This document shows, one piece after another, positions 36,148 to 48,895 of a stretch of 64,000 nucleotides of DNA. The position numbers and the translations under genes are program-made. The stretch comes from Apostichopus japonicus (Eukaryota > Echinodermata > Holothuroidea > Aspidochirotida > Stichopodidae): the NCBI RefSeq assembly GCF_037975245.1, contig NC_092573.1, positions 22,845,265-22,909,264 of the forward strand, written 5' to 3'. How positions within the stretch are numbered: the stretch's first letter is position 1; every line of letters starts with the position of its first letter. A model generated the notes under the pieces. It searched no databases, was not told where the DNA came from, and saw only the letters and a program-made list of their open reading frames with translations.

Positions 36148-39100
36148 ATGGAAGAATACACGGATGCTTCAGCAGGAGAGGAACTGGGCCAGACCATTGA
36201 AATGCCTCCAAAACATAACATCCCATTTGTGCAGTAAGTTACACACAACATTTAAGGGTCGATTTTTTGATAGGCCTGCAACTTGACTGAATTTTTATAG
36301 CTCTGTTTTTTTTAAATTTTACTGCTGTAATTGTCAAAGAAATTGATAGCTAATGTACGTTTTCATGTTTCTTTGAAACCTTTGTGAGGATGAACCTGGA
36401 AGTTGCACCATTGGTGCCGTTTAGAAGTATGAATTTGTGGCATTGTGCCCTTAAAGTTTACTCAGAAACATGTGCTATTGATGCCCCTTTAGCCTCCTAC
36501 CAGTGGCACAAACAACATGCCCTTTCCAAAATGACATCACACCATGTAAGTACATGATTGGTAAGTCTGTTGAGGGGCAAATTAATGAGACAAAAGTTGT
36601 TGGAATAGTAAAATTGTCTCTTTTGCTTGTAACATTCAGATCATCTCAGACTGTCAGAAGGTCAGCCATTGCTGTTAACCATCCCAATACAGATCCTCAT
36701 CATACAACTCTTGGAAATAGGCAGCACCCACCTGCCTTGGATTTGGACAAATTACTGGCAGACCAAGAATACAAACAAAGGTTGGTAATAAATTTTTTTT
36801 TTTTTCCTTACCATACTGATATACTGGGATTTACATTTCAAGATAAACTAAAAGAAAAAGGTTAAAAAAATGTTTAGGTTTATCATACAAACATTGCGAT
36901 ATAAGTTCGAATAGATGTGTAACAACCTACCCATGTTGCTTTATACCATTTTAAATGTGATCCCATATAAATTATTCCTGCATGTACTTAAATCAAACAA
37001 CCTAATTTTTACTATACAAATTTTAAAAATCTTTTTCTATCCTCAGGCACCTCCTTGCAGCTAACCAATCTTCACAAGTTGATGGACTGGTAGATTTGGT
37101 GAGTTTTGTGCATTAATTCTGCTTACAACAGGTCAAAGTTGCAGTTTCTTAAAAACAAATTATTTAAACTGGTGATCCTTCCTCTAGTTTAAGTCCCCCA
37201 AATCAAACAAAATTTGTAGCTATAGATCTGCTGCATAGACCGAGGTGTGATAAACAAATTGTGGTTAAACTCACTTCTTGTTCTTTTATTATCCTATAAG
37301 TAAGCAAAACTGTATGTGAAAATTGAATTTTAAAATAGGTTGATTAGAATTCCTACCTAAGCTAAAATATGGAATATCTTACGTTTATCAGCAGAAAGAG
37401 AGCCAAACTATGTCGAGATATGCAGACGGTTCCCTCTTCAAGGTTAAATCTCTAGAAAAGCTGCCAAAACCCAGTGAATTACTGCGTCGTTCACGAAAAC
37501 GAACCTACAAGCAACAGCATACAGTGTCAAAGAATGCCATGGCAGTAGAAGAACATGTAACACAGTTACAAAGAAAGAAAACAAACTTTTATGGGTGAGT
37601 ATTACGATTAATTTTGACTTCAGTTAACTAGTTAATGTTACCAAGCTAAAACATTAATCAGGACAGTAGTATAAATTCATTGTTGACAGCAAAATCATTA
37701 ATAACTGTATATAAGCTGTGCATATGATTCCAATTGCTAACACACACAAACTATTATGTTACTTGAACAAGATGTTTGTCTATATCTTCAGTACTAAACG
37801 GATCTATGAATTCATCAACTGCAAGAGTACACCTGTTTGAACTGCTCTCAAGCTTTTATTGGCTTTATTAGCAGCTTGAGAATGGTCTTGAATGGTGCCC
37901 CTTCCAGATTTCTGCTACACTCTATCCAGGGTTAAAGCATTCAATGCTTTACAGGGGTCTCAATGTTCTCCTTTGTACAAAATTTCACTTCAGCTTAATA
38001 GCAGAAAGTCATTTAATTTTTTACTGTTATTTCTTTCCTCCAGCGGTGTTCAGATTCAGAGAAATGAAGAGACATTTAGTCCCCAAGATGTCAAAGTACA
38101 GGCAACCAGAGCACACCGACTTCAGCAAGTACCAAGCTTGTCTGAAATGGTACAACATACTTATTCCCCAACCAGGGCACGACGTCAGCGAGTGTCTGAA
38201 ATGGTACAACATACTTCTTCCCCGACCAGGGCACGACTTCAACGAGTGTCTGAAATGGTACAACATACTTCTTCCCCGACCAGGGCACGACTTCAGCGAG
38301 TGTCTGAAATGGTACAACATACTTCTTCCCCAACCAGAGCACAACTTCAGCAAGTACCAGGCTTGTCTGAAATGGTACAACACACTTCTTCCCCAACCAA
38401 TTTCTGGTCTACCAATGACTGGTTGCTTGGTGTAAGCAGTAGAAGAGGCCTCACTGGATTGCCCAAATCTTATTCTTCCCTGGTAAATGCAAAATGTGTT
38501 CTTTTTACGGTTGTCAGGTAGACTTTGAAAATGTAAGCACTGCTCAGTAAACTAAATGTGAAACCATGAAGCAGCTTGTTGTATATCACTACGATTAATC
38601 AATTTCTACTGGATTAACAAGGTTTTCAGTCAAATTTAAGTAGTGCATTGCCTTAAGCCTTCAATGGCACAAGTAGTGTGCAATCAGTTTGTAATTGGTC
38701 TTATCTCTGATGGCATTAACTACTTATACTCAGAAGTTGACGTACCGTATAAATTAGGAAAAGATGATTTGCTGTAAACCAATCGTTCGATAGGTGGATG
38801 GAGGGAGGGCAGGTGGATTAAATTCATGCAGTAGATGAGTGTACAGTAGTTGTTGCAAGACAGGTAATGTGGATCTAATCTCTTAATTGTATTTTGTCTA
38901 ACCTAATTAGTAACTCACATTAAGCAATGCACTGACCATATGGAGAATGCTTCTCATCGAGGAGAAATATCATATGATACTTGAACTATTTGAAGTTTTT
39001 TATAACCTAAGCTGTTGAGGTCATGTATCTAATGGAAAAATATCAAACAATATCAGTTTCAAGACAAATTCTTTAACTTTTCTGCAGGAGACACCGGTAA

Positions 39101-39267
39101 TGGCAGCTGAGGACATTATATCTGATGAGCAAAGGATCGGTACAGCTTCATCTGTCTTTGAAGAACATGAAGTGCTAAGTACTGAAGAGTACCAAAGAAA
39201 GGAAAATTTGGACCTATCGTACTACAGATCAACCAATGAACATCCACCAGTTCACCCTGAAGAATGA
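36148..39267 (+). CDS. Unrecognised six-exon gene with 18-residue repeats (365 aa)
   Basis: Hand-assembled exons are 36148-36233, 36640-36780, 37047-37098, 37395-37594, 38044-38482 and 39088-39267. All junctions are GT-AG and phases agree. The sum is 1098 nt ending in TGA, giving 365 residues. The ATG directly follows a TACTAACAG acceptor, so a 5' exon, possibly coding, may lie upstream. The protein is hydrophilic. A basic stretch KPSELLRRSRKRTYKQQ lies at about 120-136. Residues about 193-280 hold five copies of an 18-residue repeat close to SEMVQHTSSPTRARLQRV. The C-terminus is acidic and ends HPPVHPEE. No known domain or targeting signal was recognised. It is convergent with HAUS1, with 0.75 kb between stops. 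An uncharacterised, largely disordered protein is all that can be claimed. Confidence 0.8.
38096..38402 (+). repeat. 54-bp coding tandem repeat
   Basis: Copies of a 54-bp unit start (at TCTGAAATGG) at 38141, 38195, 38249 and 38303. A further copy starts at 38366 after a 9-bp longer unit, and a partial unit lies upstream. The period is a multiple of three, so copy number can change without frameshift. Other frames and the reverse strand also stay open through the array, which explains several spurious frames here. Splice phase selects the SEMVQHT frame. Confidence 0.9.
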
Positions 39268-40014
39268 GGTTGCCATGATCACGGCATGGACAAGTGAGAA
39301 AATTAGAACAAATTCCTGCAAGCTCTTTAAGTTGGTTGGTTTCTGTGTGTTTCCTTAAACTGTGCTAAATGGACAGGAATAGAAAATTAAAAATGTGTGA
39401 GTTATGAGGCCATTATATTAGAGAGGTCAGTTAGCCACCAACTGTAAACAGGTAAATAGACTAAAATGTTGCACAAAACTACAAGGGATATTTAACTTCA
39501 TTTCTCAGCAGAAAAGAACAGAGAACATTTACATATGAGTTAATATCTTTACATTTTATTAGATGTTTGGTAGCTGCATTTACCGTGACATTCAATAGCT
39601 ACATAACTTTATTCCCTCACATCTCAAAGCAAAGTGATGTAATGCCATAACCCGCTGTACAAATGAGTATCTTCCTAAAAGTATAGTTTTTAGTAGTGCA
39701 TTTGATGCATAGAATGATCCATACTCTGCCATCTTTCCTTGGAATGCTGCGACTGGTACACAGAAGATGTAAACACAGTTTCTCTCCTTGCAAGGCACTT
39801 GATTCTCAAAAAAAGCGAGTTATATCCCCAAACTATATATAGATATAGAGTCCTAGCACAAAGGGTTCATCTCCAATATTTAAGATATAGGAGTTTGATA
39901 GGTTAAGAATGCTCCATCCTCATAGGGAATACTGCAGCATATCTTGGAAAGAAGAATGTCTTTTCTAGTATGCTTTTGGAAAAATCGATGTCTGCTGATT
40001 TCACAAGATTACAT

Positions 40015-43000
40015 TCACAGGTGCATTAAATCAATGCTCTTGGACAGTTCAGCTTCCACGGTTGCCTTTCAAAGAATAGAGAAGAGAATAACACCATCAA
40101 TATATGTTGTCCAAATTGAGTGAAAAAAATATAAAAAGTTCAAATTTTGCGTTCAAAGTATTAAAGGCTCTGAACTTAGTTTCACATAAAAGACAACTAT
40201 GTACAAAACACTGCATTTTGCCCATTTGCATAGCATTTTACAACGGGATACTGATTGCACTATTCCATGGAAAATTATCGCAGGCAATCTCAGCGCAAAG
40301 TGTTAGAGTGGTACTGTTGGGAGTATATGCTAAGGTAATATAGTAAAAGTTGAAAACCAAGAAAAGAGATTATAGTTTCACATTTATGCATCATTTTAAC
40401 TTAATTTTATAAATTGTTCTCAGATTTACCTAACTTATTGCAATTACAAATATACCATTCATGGTTTTGCCACTGACAAATTGAAGAAGAGATCTTCATT
40501 GAACCATATACATATGCATCTAGTGTTCAGTAATGTTCAATGACCAACAACAAATGTATAAAAAACTGAGATGACGACTAAATGAGACCAAAATAGATTA
40601 TTTATTGCATACTTAGAGTAATGTTAACATATTTATAATTGGAAAATAAAACTTGAAAGCTTCCTTGACAATTTTGAATCAACTCACCAATTCTCTTCGT
40701 GTTTCTTCAATTTTTACTCTTGCAAGTGAAATGTTGGGAGGAAGATTATGATAACTGTCTAATTTGGATTTCAGTGGAGCAATCTTCTTTTGAAGGTTAC
40801 CCAGATCCTACAAGAGAAAGAGATACAATGGTAGCATGTGTTTCATGTATTACTTCATAATTGGAGCAAAAAGCCTGAAATGGGACCTCTCCTATAGAGA
40901 TTTATGAGTAGTGTCAAATGGAGTTAATTATTCCATAAATCTATCTTGAAGTTGCAACAGGTCATTAGCAGAAACTAATATAAATTTCATATAATATAAA
41001 ATTCATCAAAATTTGTGTTTTAAATAAAAATCAAGTGAACAACTTATGATTATGCAAAATCTGTTCTATGAATTTTGCCATTCAGAAGTAAAATAAAGAC
41101 ATGAATGAGAAAAAGGCTGACTATCACTTGAATTGGTTTCATGTAGCTTTGACCCGATGAAGAAATATTAGATAGGTTTCAGTTGCATGAGATTAAAGTA
41201 TGCAGCAAAAGACTAAATAATGCAAACTGAAGAATAATATTGTATACTGCCCATTAGCAATGCTAGGGAGAGCTCTAGACTGGCATAAACATGTTATGTT
41301 TGCTCAGAGTACTTCTACTAATTAAAGTTGATGCTGAGCTTGAATGCGATCTTTAAGTTGGTGATACCTAGAGCAACAGAAGGTCATATTTGAACAAAGT
41401 GTACTTTTCTTTTTGATTTGATTCGTTTAAGTCCGAGGAAAGTGTGTTACAATGTCATCATCATCCAGTGGTGATGTTCTTGAGTATATGGACATGACAC
41501 TCAACAGCTAGTATTTCTGTAAGTTTTAACAATGAGTTCTGTCCATTGGCACATTGCAAATGTCAACACGATGGTAAATCATTATTTTTACGGCTGCCTT
41601 GATTGCAATTTAACTTTATATGAATTGATGACACAGTATTCAGTCCGATAAAAAAAAAAACATGTCTTGATTTATTTAGGTCACATCGTAACTTTTTTTC
41701 ACGACTGTTCCATGCTCCTAAAATCACGCATTGTGACTTTCATGATTCCGCACTGTAAACAAGCATCGTGAATGTCCTCACATGAGACATGTTATTGATA
41801 CACATTATCAGTTCAAAACAAGTACAAATAATGTACCTCAGCCAGCTTGACAAGACTCTGGTGGTATATGGAAGGGTTGACACCATTCTTCTCAAGATCC
41901 ACCTGTAACAAATAGATCAAAGTCTTTCTTATGTATACATATTTCGTATTATATACATTTTTTTTACAAATATTTAATATTTTTGTCATCTCCCCTGGAT
42001 ATTTACTGATTAAACTAGGTCACCGATAAACCACTGCAAGTTTATTCCAAGCCTTTAATCTGCAGTGTCAATAAAAGTTTCTTTCTTTATGGTGATAGTG
42101 GTATTTTTGGGCCATGTGATATTTTTCCAAAGGCATTATCACCCCCCTAAAAACCACAAACAATAGGTGACAAGGATATATTGACATGAAACACCTGCTT
42201 AAAAGTATATATGTGCAATTTCATAAAGTACAGGGAAAGTATCTAATCTTTACTCAGGGTGCTAAACTATAACTGTGTGGCAGTAAGATTTATTACTGTG
42301 TAAAAACTGTTAGAAAAAGTTACAAATAAATTGTGGATATGTTTACTAGCCCAATTTTAAGTATCTGATATTTTATGTTTCCAGGGACTAAAGAGTTTGT
42401 TGGACGTTTCTTACAAAACAGCATTATAAAATTTTACAATGTGATAAATATGTTTTATTCATTGCTTTAGGGGTAACTGTTTGAAAATGTGGTTCAATTC
42501 ATTGAAAGACTAGATGGGGTTTAACACCTAACCCATGGGTCACCGCACAGTCCTAAATTCCGCCAGCAGAAAATTTCGAGGTATCGGTCACAAGGGTCAA
42601 GACGTTCCAGTTGTTGGCAAGATGACCACAAACATCCTGTCATTGAATACTAAGAAAAATAATATTCTACTGTGAGACCATAGATATAGATTTACAATGA
42701 TTTACGGGCTAGCAGACAGCCTCTGGTGCCATGAAAAGTACAATAGTACGACAGGGTGAAATAGGATATCCTGTGAACGCATCTAAAAAGTCTTATCGGC
42801 AGTTTAACGATCTGCTCGTAACCATTTATTGTTGACAGTAAAGAAATCAATTAATGCTAAACAAGATATGAGAAGGCGCTCTGTGTAACATTTAAAACTG
42901 TTTCTGTTTTGCTGTTTATGAGTTTTATTACTGCCTGGAAGGAGATCAGCTTCTTGACACAATTTCCCTGCTTCCCTCCGTGTACTGTCCTGTTTAGAGA

Positions 43001-46000
43001 ATTTTGTTTTGTCGGAAGAGAATGTGCAGGAGGGTTGCATGGTGGAGGTGTACTGTAATAAAACCATTTACTTAAAGCTAATAGTAATCCAAGATGTGGG
43101 GTAGGGGGCTGAGGGTTGTTGTTTTTAATTGATTGGATGATACATCATGTGTGTATTAAAGGGTGTGAAGACTCGCGCACAAAGAAATGTCTCATGCCGG
43201 TTAATCTGACCTAGTTTCGAATAAGGTGTAACAGAAGTGTTAGACACCACCATTGATCCCAGAAAATGCACACACAGCTTGCTACCGTCGGTATTTAGAC
43301 ACTAGTGTACAGTCAATACATACAGCTACGGTCAATACCCACATCACGGTGTACATAGCAGCGATGGACATCTCAGGTCTAGATAAAAGATAACAAGGTA
43401 TCATGTTTCATTACTGTCTGCATTTTGTAGCGACAAGAAGAAAACTTCACTCGCAAGCAACAGAAAGCTAACTCTTTCAGAGCGCGGCTTGGGGCGAGTC
43501 TTCAATGCCTTTAATGTAAATGATCTGGGATGAGAGATGAGGCAGACCCTGTACAAGCTATACTGTAAAATTAGTCCATTTCATTTTACTTGAAGAATAC
43601 CAGCAATCAAACGGGGTTACTTACTTATATTACATATTTATTTATGCAGTCTTGTATTACAGGTATACAATTTAATTTTGTTTTAATAACTAGCTAAAAA
43701 GTAGAGTTTAAACAGCTAGTTGGGTAGACTAAATTCAGCTCAGTTGGAAAAATCTCCCACAATACAACAGGTTTTGCTATTTCATTCATTTATATAAGCA
43801 ACATATTTTCAAAGCCTCAGTGAAATCTGTGTCTTACAAAACACACTTAATCTAGGCCTTCTAGAACTTCCATAGCTATAAATGAATGTAGGCCTAATAT
43901 TGCAATTGCACTGTCACTGACAAATATAAAGTATGTATTGTGTGTGTGGAAACCCACCAACTGATGTGCTATGATATGATCAGTAGCTACACCAGTATAA
44001 TCACACAACAGCAAAGTTACGTCAACTGTCACGTGAACAATCCATCAATATCGGATCTACACCTCTGCAGTTGCCAGATGAAGTTCAATGATATTGGACG
44101 AAAATTTGCAAATACTAAAGGTCAGGCCAGTATTTGATTTATAATTTCATTCATTCAACAGCAAAGTTAGTTAAGGTTCTTTCCCATTTTATTTGTTTTT
44201 AACTCAACATTTTGTATACAAAAGGAAGGGAAGGGAGGATTAGGAGCGATGTGGGGGGGGGGGTTCAGGAGGATATGAGGGGCAAACTGGAAAGGCACTA
44301 AAAGATATATTATAGTTAGCAATGGCATGCCGTAATACTTGAATGATAAATAACGTCATTCTCCTTTCCTTGCCTTTAATTGGTGCATCTGTTTGGAATA
44401 CTCCTTGGCTTTATTCTGAAGGAATCCTGACTGTCGTATTTTCTTATCCATCTCTGGTGGAATAGCTTTGGCTTCTTCTTCAACTTGCTCCAATGTCCTA
44501 CGTTTAAAACAAAAATGACTTTGTATAAATAAATGCTATAAGAATGTGTAAAGTAAGTTGGCCTGACGTTTCGATCCTAGCAGTATCTTCTTCCGAAGCT
44601 GGAAAAAAAAAAAAAATTAGCCTCTGAAGAAGATCTGGAGGTATTGGACAGCCTGTACATCTAGGGATTCAAGGGAAAGAGTACTATGTGCTTACATTCA
44701 TGTTTTGAATGTTTTGACAGCAAACCCCTTTGCTACTCAAGGAAACTGGATCAGATTGGGTGGTAGGTATATTTGTACAGAAAAGCAAAGACATATCAAT
44801 TGCCATGGTGATATCAACTCACACTGTGGTTGCCAGACACAATATCTTAGCAAACTTAAAAAATTAATATCTTTAGATACAGATGCAGTCTAGTAAAATT
44901 TGATACAATAAATTTGTGCCTCTGCTGGGGGATTTCCCTTTAACAACAGTAAGCCCAACGCCAATGCCTTGATGTATTCCAGCCATTCTGCATGTTTCTA
45001 TGTAAACTCCAGCATTTTAACAAACATGCAACATTTGGAGATTCCAGCTTATTGTAACCCTTGCATCATAACTGGGTTCCCAAATCTTGGAGACGGTTGG
45101 GGACAATGCTGATCACACATGTTATATCAAATGCTATAGCTTCCTTTGTATGAAATGTTGAATTATAATTTGGTTACATTCCATGGTCTATTTTATAACA
45201 CAAAACTCTCGAAACACTAAATCTGATTACTTAAGTAATCAGATTTAGTGTTTTGAGAGTTTTGTGGTATAAAATAGGCCGTGGAATCTAGCTGCAGCAA
45301 TGTAATGGCCAAGAATATAATATGTAGCGAGTTAACATACAGTTACTATTTACAGAATTGACCTATTCAGTATGAATACTTTTCCATCGCTACTTCGACT
45401 ATTTTATGGAGCTAGACGTTTACCTCTTTAATGTTTCAACTTTGATGAGCGTAGCTTTCGTTCTTTCGAACAACTGGGATATTGTTTTCTGATCATGCAT
45501 TCGCTCTTCTTCAACATCAAGAGAATCTGTAGATAGCTTCGTAACAGCTTGATAAAAGCTGCCGACAAAACAGAAATGATTTCATGATAGTGAATCAAGA
45601 GTACAAATATACTTCAAATTAAATGAAAAGGGGCCCAGAGAATAATAGTTTCATCATATAGACTGATGAAAAATCAGGGTTGCCTCATCCACCGCCCCCC
45701 CCCCCCCCCCCCCCCGTCCTCTTCTACACGTTCTTTGACAACCAGCCAAACTGAGGAGGATGTCTGGGTTATCTTTTCAAAGTACACCTGCATTTCACCA
45801 GTACCTGCTCACAGAAGCATCCTTTATCCCTAAAGTCAGGGCCGACTTCGCCAGTGACCTCAGACTGACATTACCGGACTGTGATAAGTTTGAAGTTGAG
45901 AGTCCAACTGTCTGCAGGATCCTGGACAAGCGTTCACCTGTGAATCCAGAGAAACAGTTTGGGTAGTTTGTATTAATCATTGGAAAACAGTTTAGCAACA

Positions 46001-47473
46001 TGAATAAAGAACCTGATAACTGGGAGATCCATACTTTAAAACACTATGGATGGTTGGTAACTTGGTTATCTGCAGTCCTGTACAATTAGGACAAAAACAA
46101 CTTGGACATCCCATGGATAATCCTTTGGTACGTTACAAATGCTCAAGGACGACGTCATTTAGTGTTCAGGTAGTCAGTTAAATGTTCCAGCTTTACTATT
46201 TATACGCAACAATTAAGAGCAGCAATAAAAACAAATAAAACTCAAACAAATCAGCTGTCCAGTTCTAACAGAATTGTGCAATTAACATTTGTTTGATACT
46301 TTTACACAAATGTTTGTCATGTGACAGATCAAAGCATTGAAAACGTTAAGGGCTAATATATGACATTTATGCAAATTTATGCATGTTAACCTGATTTCTT
46401 TTTGACCAATTGGAAGTGGTTTAAATAATATTAAGGCTTGAACTGACAAGAAATGTAATTGATGACAGGATGTAATGGTTACCCATTTACCCCTTCCCCT
46501 GTCTTTCCAATCAAGCATCCCTTTGCTACACCGCTGATAAAGAATTGCAGTAATAAACAGAATAAATGCAATCTTGAGGCCTCCCTGATTTAAAGTGTGC
46601 AAATAATGAAAAACCTGTACACAATTAATATGTTCTGTATAGCTACAGTATTAACATAAGTCTCACCCTCTGCATGGTACTCTTCTGTCTTTTCTTGATA
46701 ATCTTTGATTAGAATCTGTGCTTCACTCTCCCTTTCTTCATTCTTACATTTCAGTTCCAGCAATATTTCAAGGGTTCTCTCATTGATTTCATATTGTGGG
46801 ATGGCATCATCACAGTATATTTTCTCTAACCAATCTCGAACCTAATATAGTAAGAGAAAGCAATATAAGTTAATCAACAACGTACTTAACTTACACTGCT
46901 AAAGGACACTATAATTTCAAAAGAAAAGAAGAGAAAAACAAACTGCCAAGTGCTTTGAGAAACAAATAATAATTATACAAATGTACAACAGGGTTGGAAA
47001 CTGACACAATTTTGGGGGGTTATTGTTCATTTGAAGCATTATGTTTGATAATTTAATTTAGGAAACATGTTACTTCTCTGGCATGCCTAAAGAAGTGCAT
47101 TGTTGTCTTTTTCAAATCATCTGTGAGGGGACAATTGGGCTATTTGAGACTACTGTAAGATTAAAGGTTTCTATGATATGGTAAAAAACTTTAAAAGCAA
47201 TGTAATAAAAAAAATGATAAATTCATAACTGTAATCAAATCAAAGCTACACTATGATGTGGCATGCCCAGACACTTTCACATACTGTTGATAATATCCTT
47301 CAGCAAATATTCTAAATCCACACAAGACTACACTTCAGTTTTCAAGGTAAGGCTAACTCATTCCTTGTTCATTAGAAGATTAAAAGTAGCACCAGTTGGC
47401 CGATACTAGTTACCTCTTTGTGTTTTTCAGCAATGTCTTGCTGACCATCTGCAGAACTTCTTGTCATTTCCAT
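40015..47473 (-). CDS. HAUS1: HAUS augmin-like complex subunit 1
   Basis: Subunit of the eight-part augmin complex, which recruits gamma-tubulin to spindle microtubules for branching nucleation and centrosome integrity. Eight minus-strand exons: 47414-47473, 46667-46841, 45805-45937, 45424-45558, 44374-44497, 41837-41902, 40688-40807, 40015-40065. They total 864 nt, giving 287 residues, close to vertebrate HAUS1 (278). Recognisable family segments are VRDWLEKIYCDDAIPQYEIN near the N-terminus, KSALTLGIKDASVSSFYQAV in the middle, and PSIYHQSLVKLAE, LPPNISLARVKIEETRREL and VEAELSKSIDLMHL at the end. The protein is mostly coiled coil. The donor after 44374 is GC (AAG/GCAAGG) rather than GT. An acceptor-like CATTAG about 33 bases upstream of the ATG (exon edge 47506) suggests a 5' non-coding exon. 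Introns hold a TTAA-flanked MITE and a 110-bp palindrome. Confidence 0.93.
43160..43510. mobile_element. TTAA-flanked MITE, copy A (in HAUS1 intron)
   Basis: The 351-bp element is bounded by TTAA at 43156-43159 and 43511-43514. Termini are AGGGTGTGAAGACTCGCG and, on the other strand, AGGCATTGAAGACTCGCC, so the inverted repeat shares GAAGACTCGC. It closely matches the element at 59665 in the opposite orientation. TTAA duplications occur in piggyBac and Kolobok elements. An AGG start is nearer Kolobok, but the superfamily is an inference. There is no coding capacity. Confidence 0.8.
44555..44650. repeat. Dispersed GAAGAAGATC..CTAGGATCGAA motif
   Basis: A ~45-bp motif (GGCCTGACGTTTCGATCCTA on the plus strand, continuing to TCTTCTTC) is followed after an A run by a second, opposite-facing GCCTCTGAAGAAGATC. 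The same motif is found on the plus strand at about 55277-55320 and in weaker form at 56617-56655. All lie in introns. It is part of a dispersed repeat whose class I cannot name. Confidence 0.55.
45178..45287. repeat. 110-bp near-perfect palindrome without spacer
   Basis: The sequence folds on itself about the centre ACTT/AAGT at 45232/45233. The 55-bp arms (ATTCCATGG outward end, GATTACTT at the centre) differ at only a few positions, for example 45184/45281, 45187/45278 and 45198/45267. It lies in the HAUS1 intron between exons 4 and 5, 137 bp upstream of the 45424 exon edge in plus coordinates. It is probably a tiny foldback element. No flanking target duplication was established. Confidence 0.85.
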
Positions 47474-47506
47474 AACGTCTCCAAGTCCTAAACTTAATTG
47501 TCAGAC

Positions 47507-48895
47507 CTAATGATAAAATAGAAATGATATTTGTACTGTCTTAAGATAAAATAATTGCTTAGACCCTAGCCCTACTTGGAAAGAGAGCTAATATTCTCGT
47601 ATAACTAGGGTACTGAAAATATTAAACATCTGCAGAGGCCTACTGTATGTTAGTGTTTATTACCACAAGCACTTCTGAAACATTCAGTTTGTTACAAATT
47701 TAGGCGTAAATCTTAAAAAACATTTCTATAAGAATATAAGAAATGAATCCTATTCAGTTCGCTTAGAGTTCGACTGAGGGTCTTGCGCTAACTTCAGGCT
47801 GGTCCAGACCGACTTAAGACCGATCCCGGTTTCGCAGATCTGGTATGTTATAGAATCCATATTATGATAGGCCTATGCGCATGTTTCACATTAAGTGTCA
47901 AACTTTCTACACTCCACAGCTTACTTGTTGCCTAAAGCGAAAGCTCAGTTGAAGTGCTCTTTTACCCAGTTTAGATGTTAAGCGTTTAATTTCAGGTCAC
48001 GACAATCATTGCGAAAGGCAGAATGTAATTCCTTCGCAGACAAAATCAATGTTTACGTTTTGCATTTCGCGCAGAAAGTTGAGACGATTTGGAAACTTTA
48101 AATTACCAGAAACATGTATTAAACTAATTACTGTATCAATTTAACATAAAATTACTTGAATCGTATTATTTTTAAATGATAAGCATTCCCTATAGCGGAC
48201 ACTAATGTTTATGGAAAATATTTTGTAAGCATTAGTTTTCACTAAGTTCGAGCCTGTCATGGCAGCGCCCATTGGACATCTAGTTGCATTTGCGAATGTA
48301 TTCAATCTAAGACGGTCCTATACAACTGGGGAAATCACATAAAGCATCGGCCTCGTCAAAGAAAATACGTGAGTAGGTAATATCGATGTGTTATCTGTGC
48401 CCGTTGTATTGAATTACCGATTCATTATCTCACACGCGCGTTTATTACAATATAAAGTCGGCCCTGATTTTGTTCTATAACATTACTCTACATTAGCCTA
48501 ACACTAAGATTAATAGTAGGCTAGGCGTAATAGAATTAAGATAAACGGGCAGGGATACACTTCAGCCTGGGCTACGTCTAGGCTAGGCATGCCCTCGCCA
48601 GGGTAACGAGATGTCCACTTGACGAATAAAAAGCAGCTGTTCAGAAATGGAGTGAGGTTTACGACTTTGAGGTGACAAAACACTGGGTAAAATCGATCAA
48701 GCCAGCTCCTCACCCTAGATACTCCGACCACCCTCTCTCACAACAACCTGGGAGCATGGAAATTATGGGAGACATGCCTTTTGCTAGTGCAATGTCAGTG
48801 CATACTACAACTGCATGGAAGATTTCTCTGTAAAGGAGCAGTCAGTTGATAATATATAGTGTTTATGTTTCTTTAAGATACAGAGAAAGGGCCCG
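47507..48895. promoter_or_regulatory. Divergent promoter region between HAUS1 and GFM2
   Basis: The start codons of HAUS1 (-) and GFM2 (+) lie 1.4 kb apart, head to head. The interval has no transposon hallmark and is less AT-rich with more CpG (about 47760-48450) than surrounding introns, as expected for housekeeping promoters. A GTAAGC donor-like site on the minus strand near 47928 could end a HAUS1 5' exon. No core promoter element could be assigned. Confidence 0.45.

Noticed and set aside
36493-36545. Possible extra exon with a GTAAGTAC donor
   Set aside because: Its acceptor is poor, and joining it shifts the next exon out of the frame that stays open through 36640-36780. Direct splicing 36233 to 36640 fits.
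37944-38435. Alternative forward frame (CLKWYNILLPRPGHD) and two reverse frames over the 54-bp repeat
   Set aside because: Open only because the repeat has no stops. Splice phase from 37594 and into 39088 selects the SEMVQHT frame.
45760-45966. Plus-strand frame of 68 codons
   Set aside because: It is the antisense shadow of HAUS1 exon 3 (45805-45937), whose protein matches the family and whose splice phases fit.
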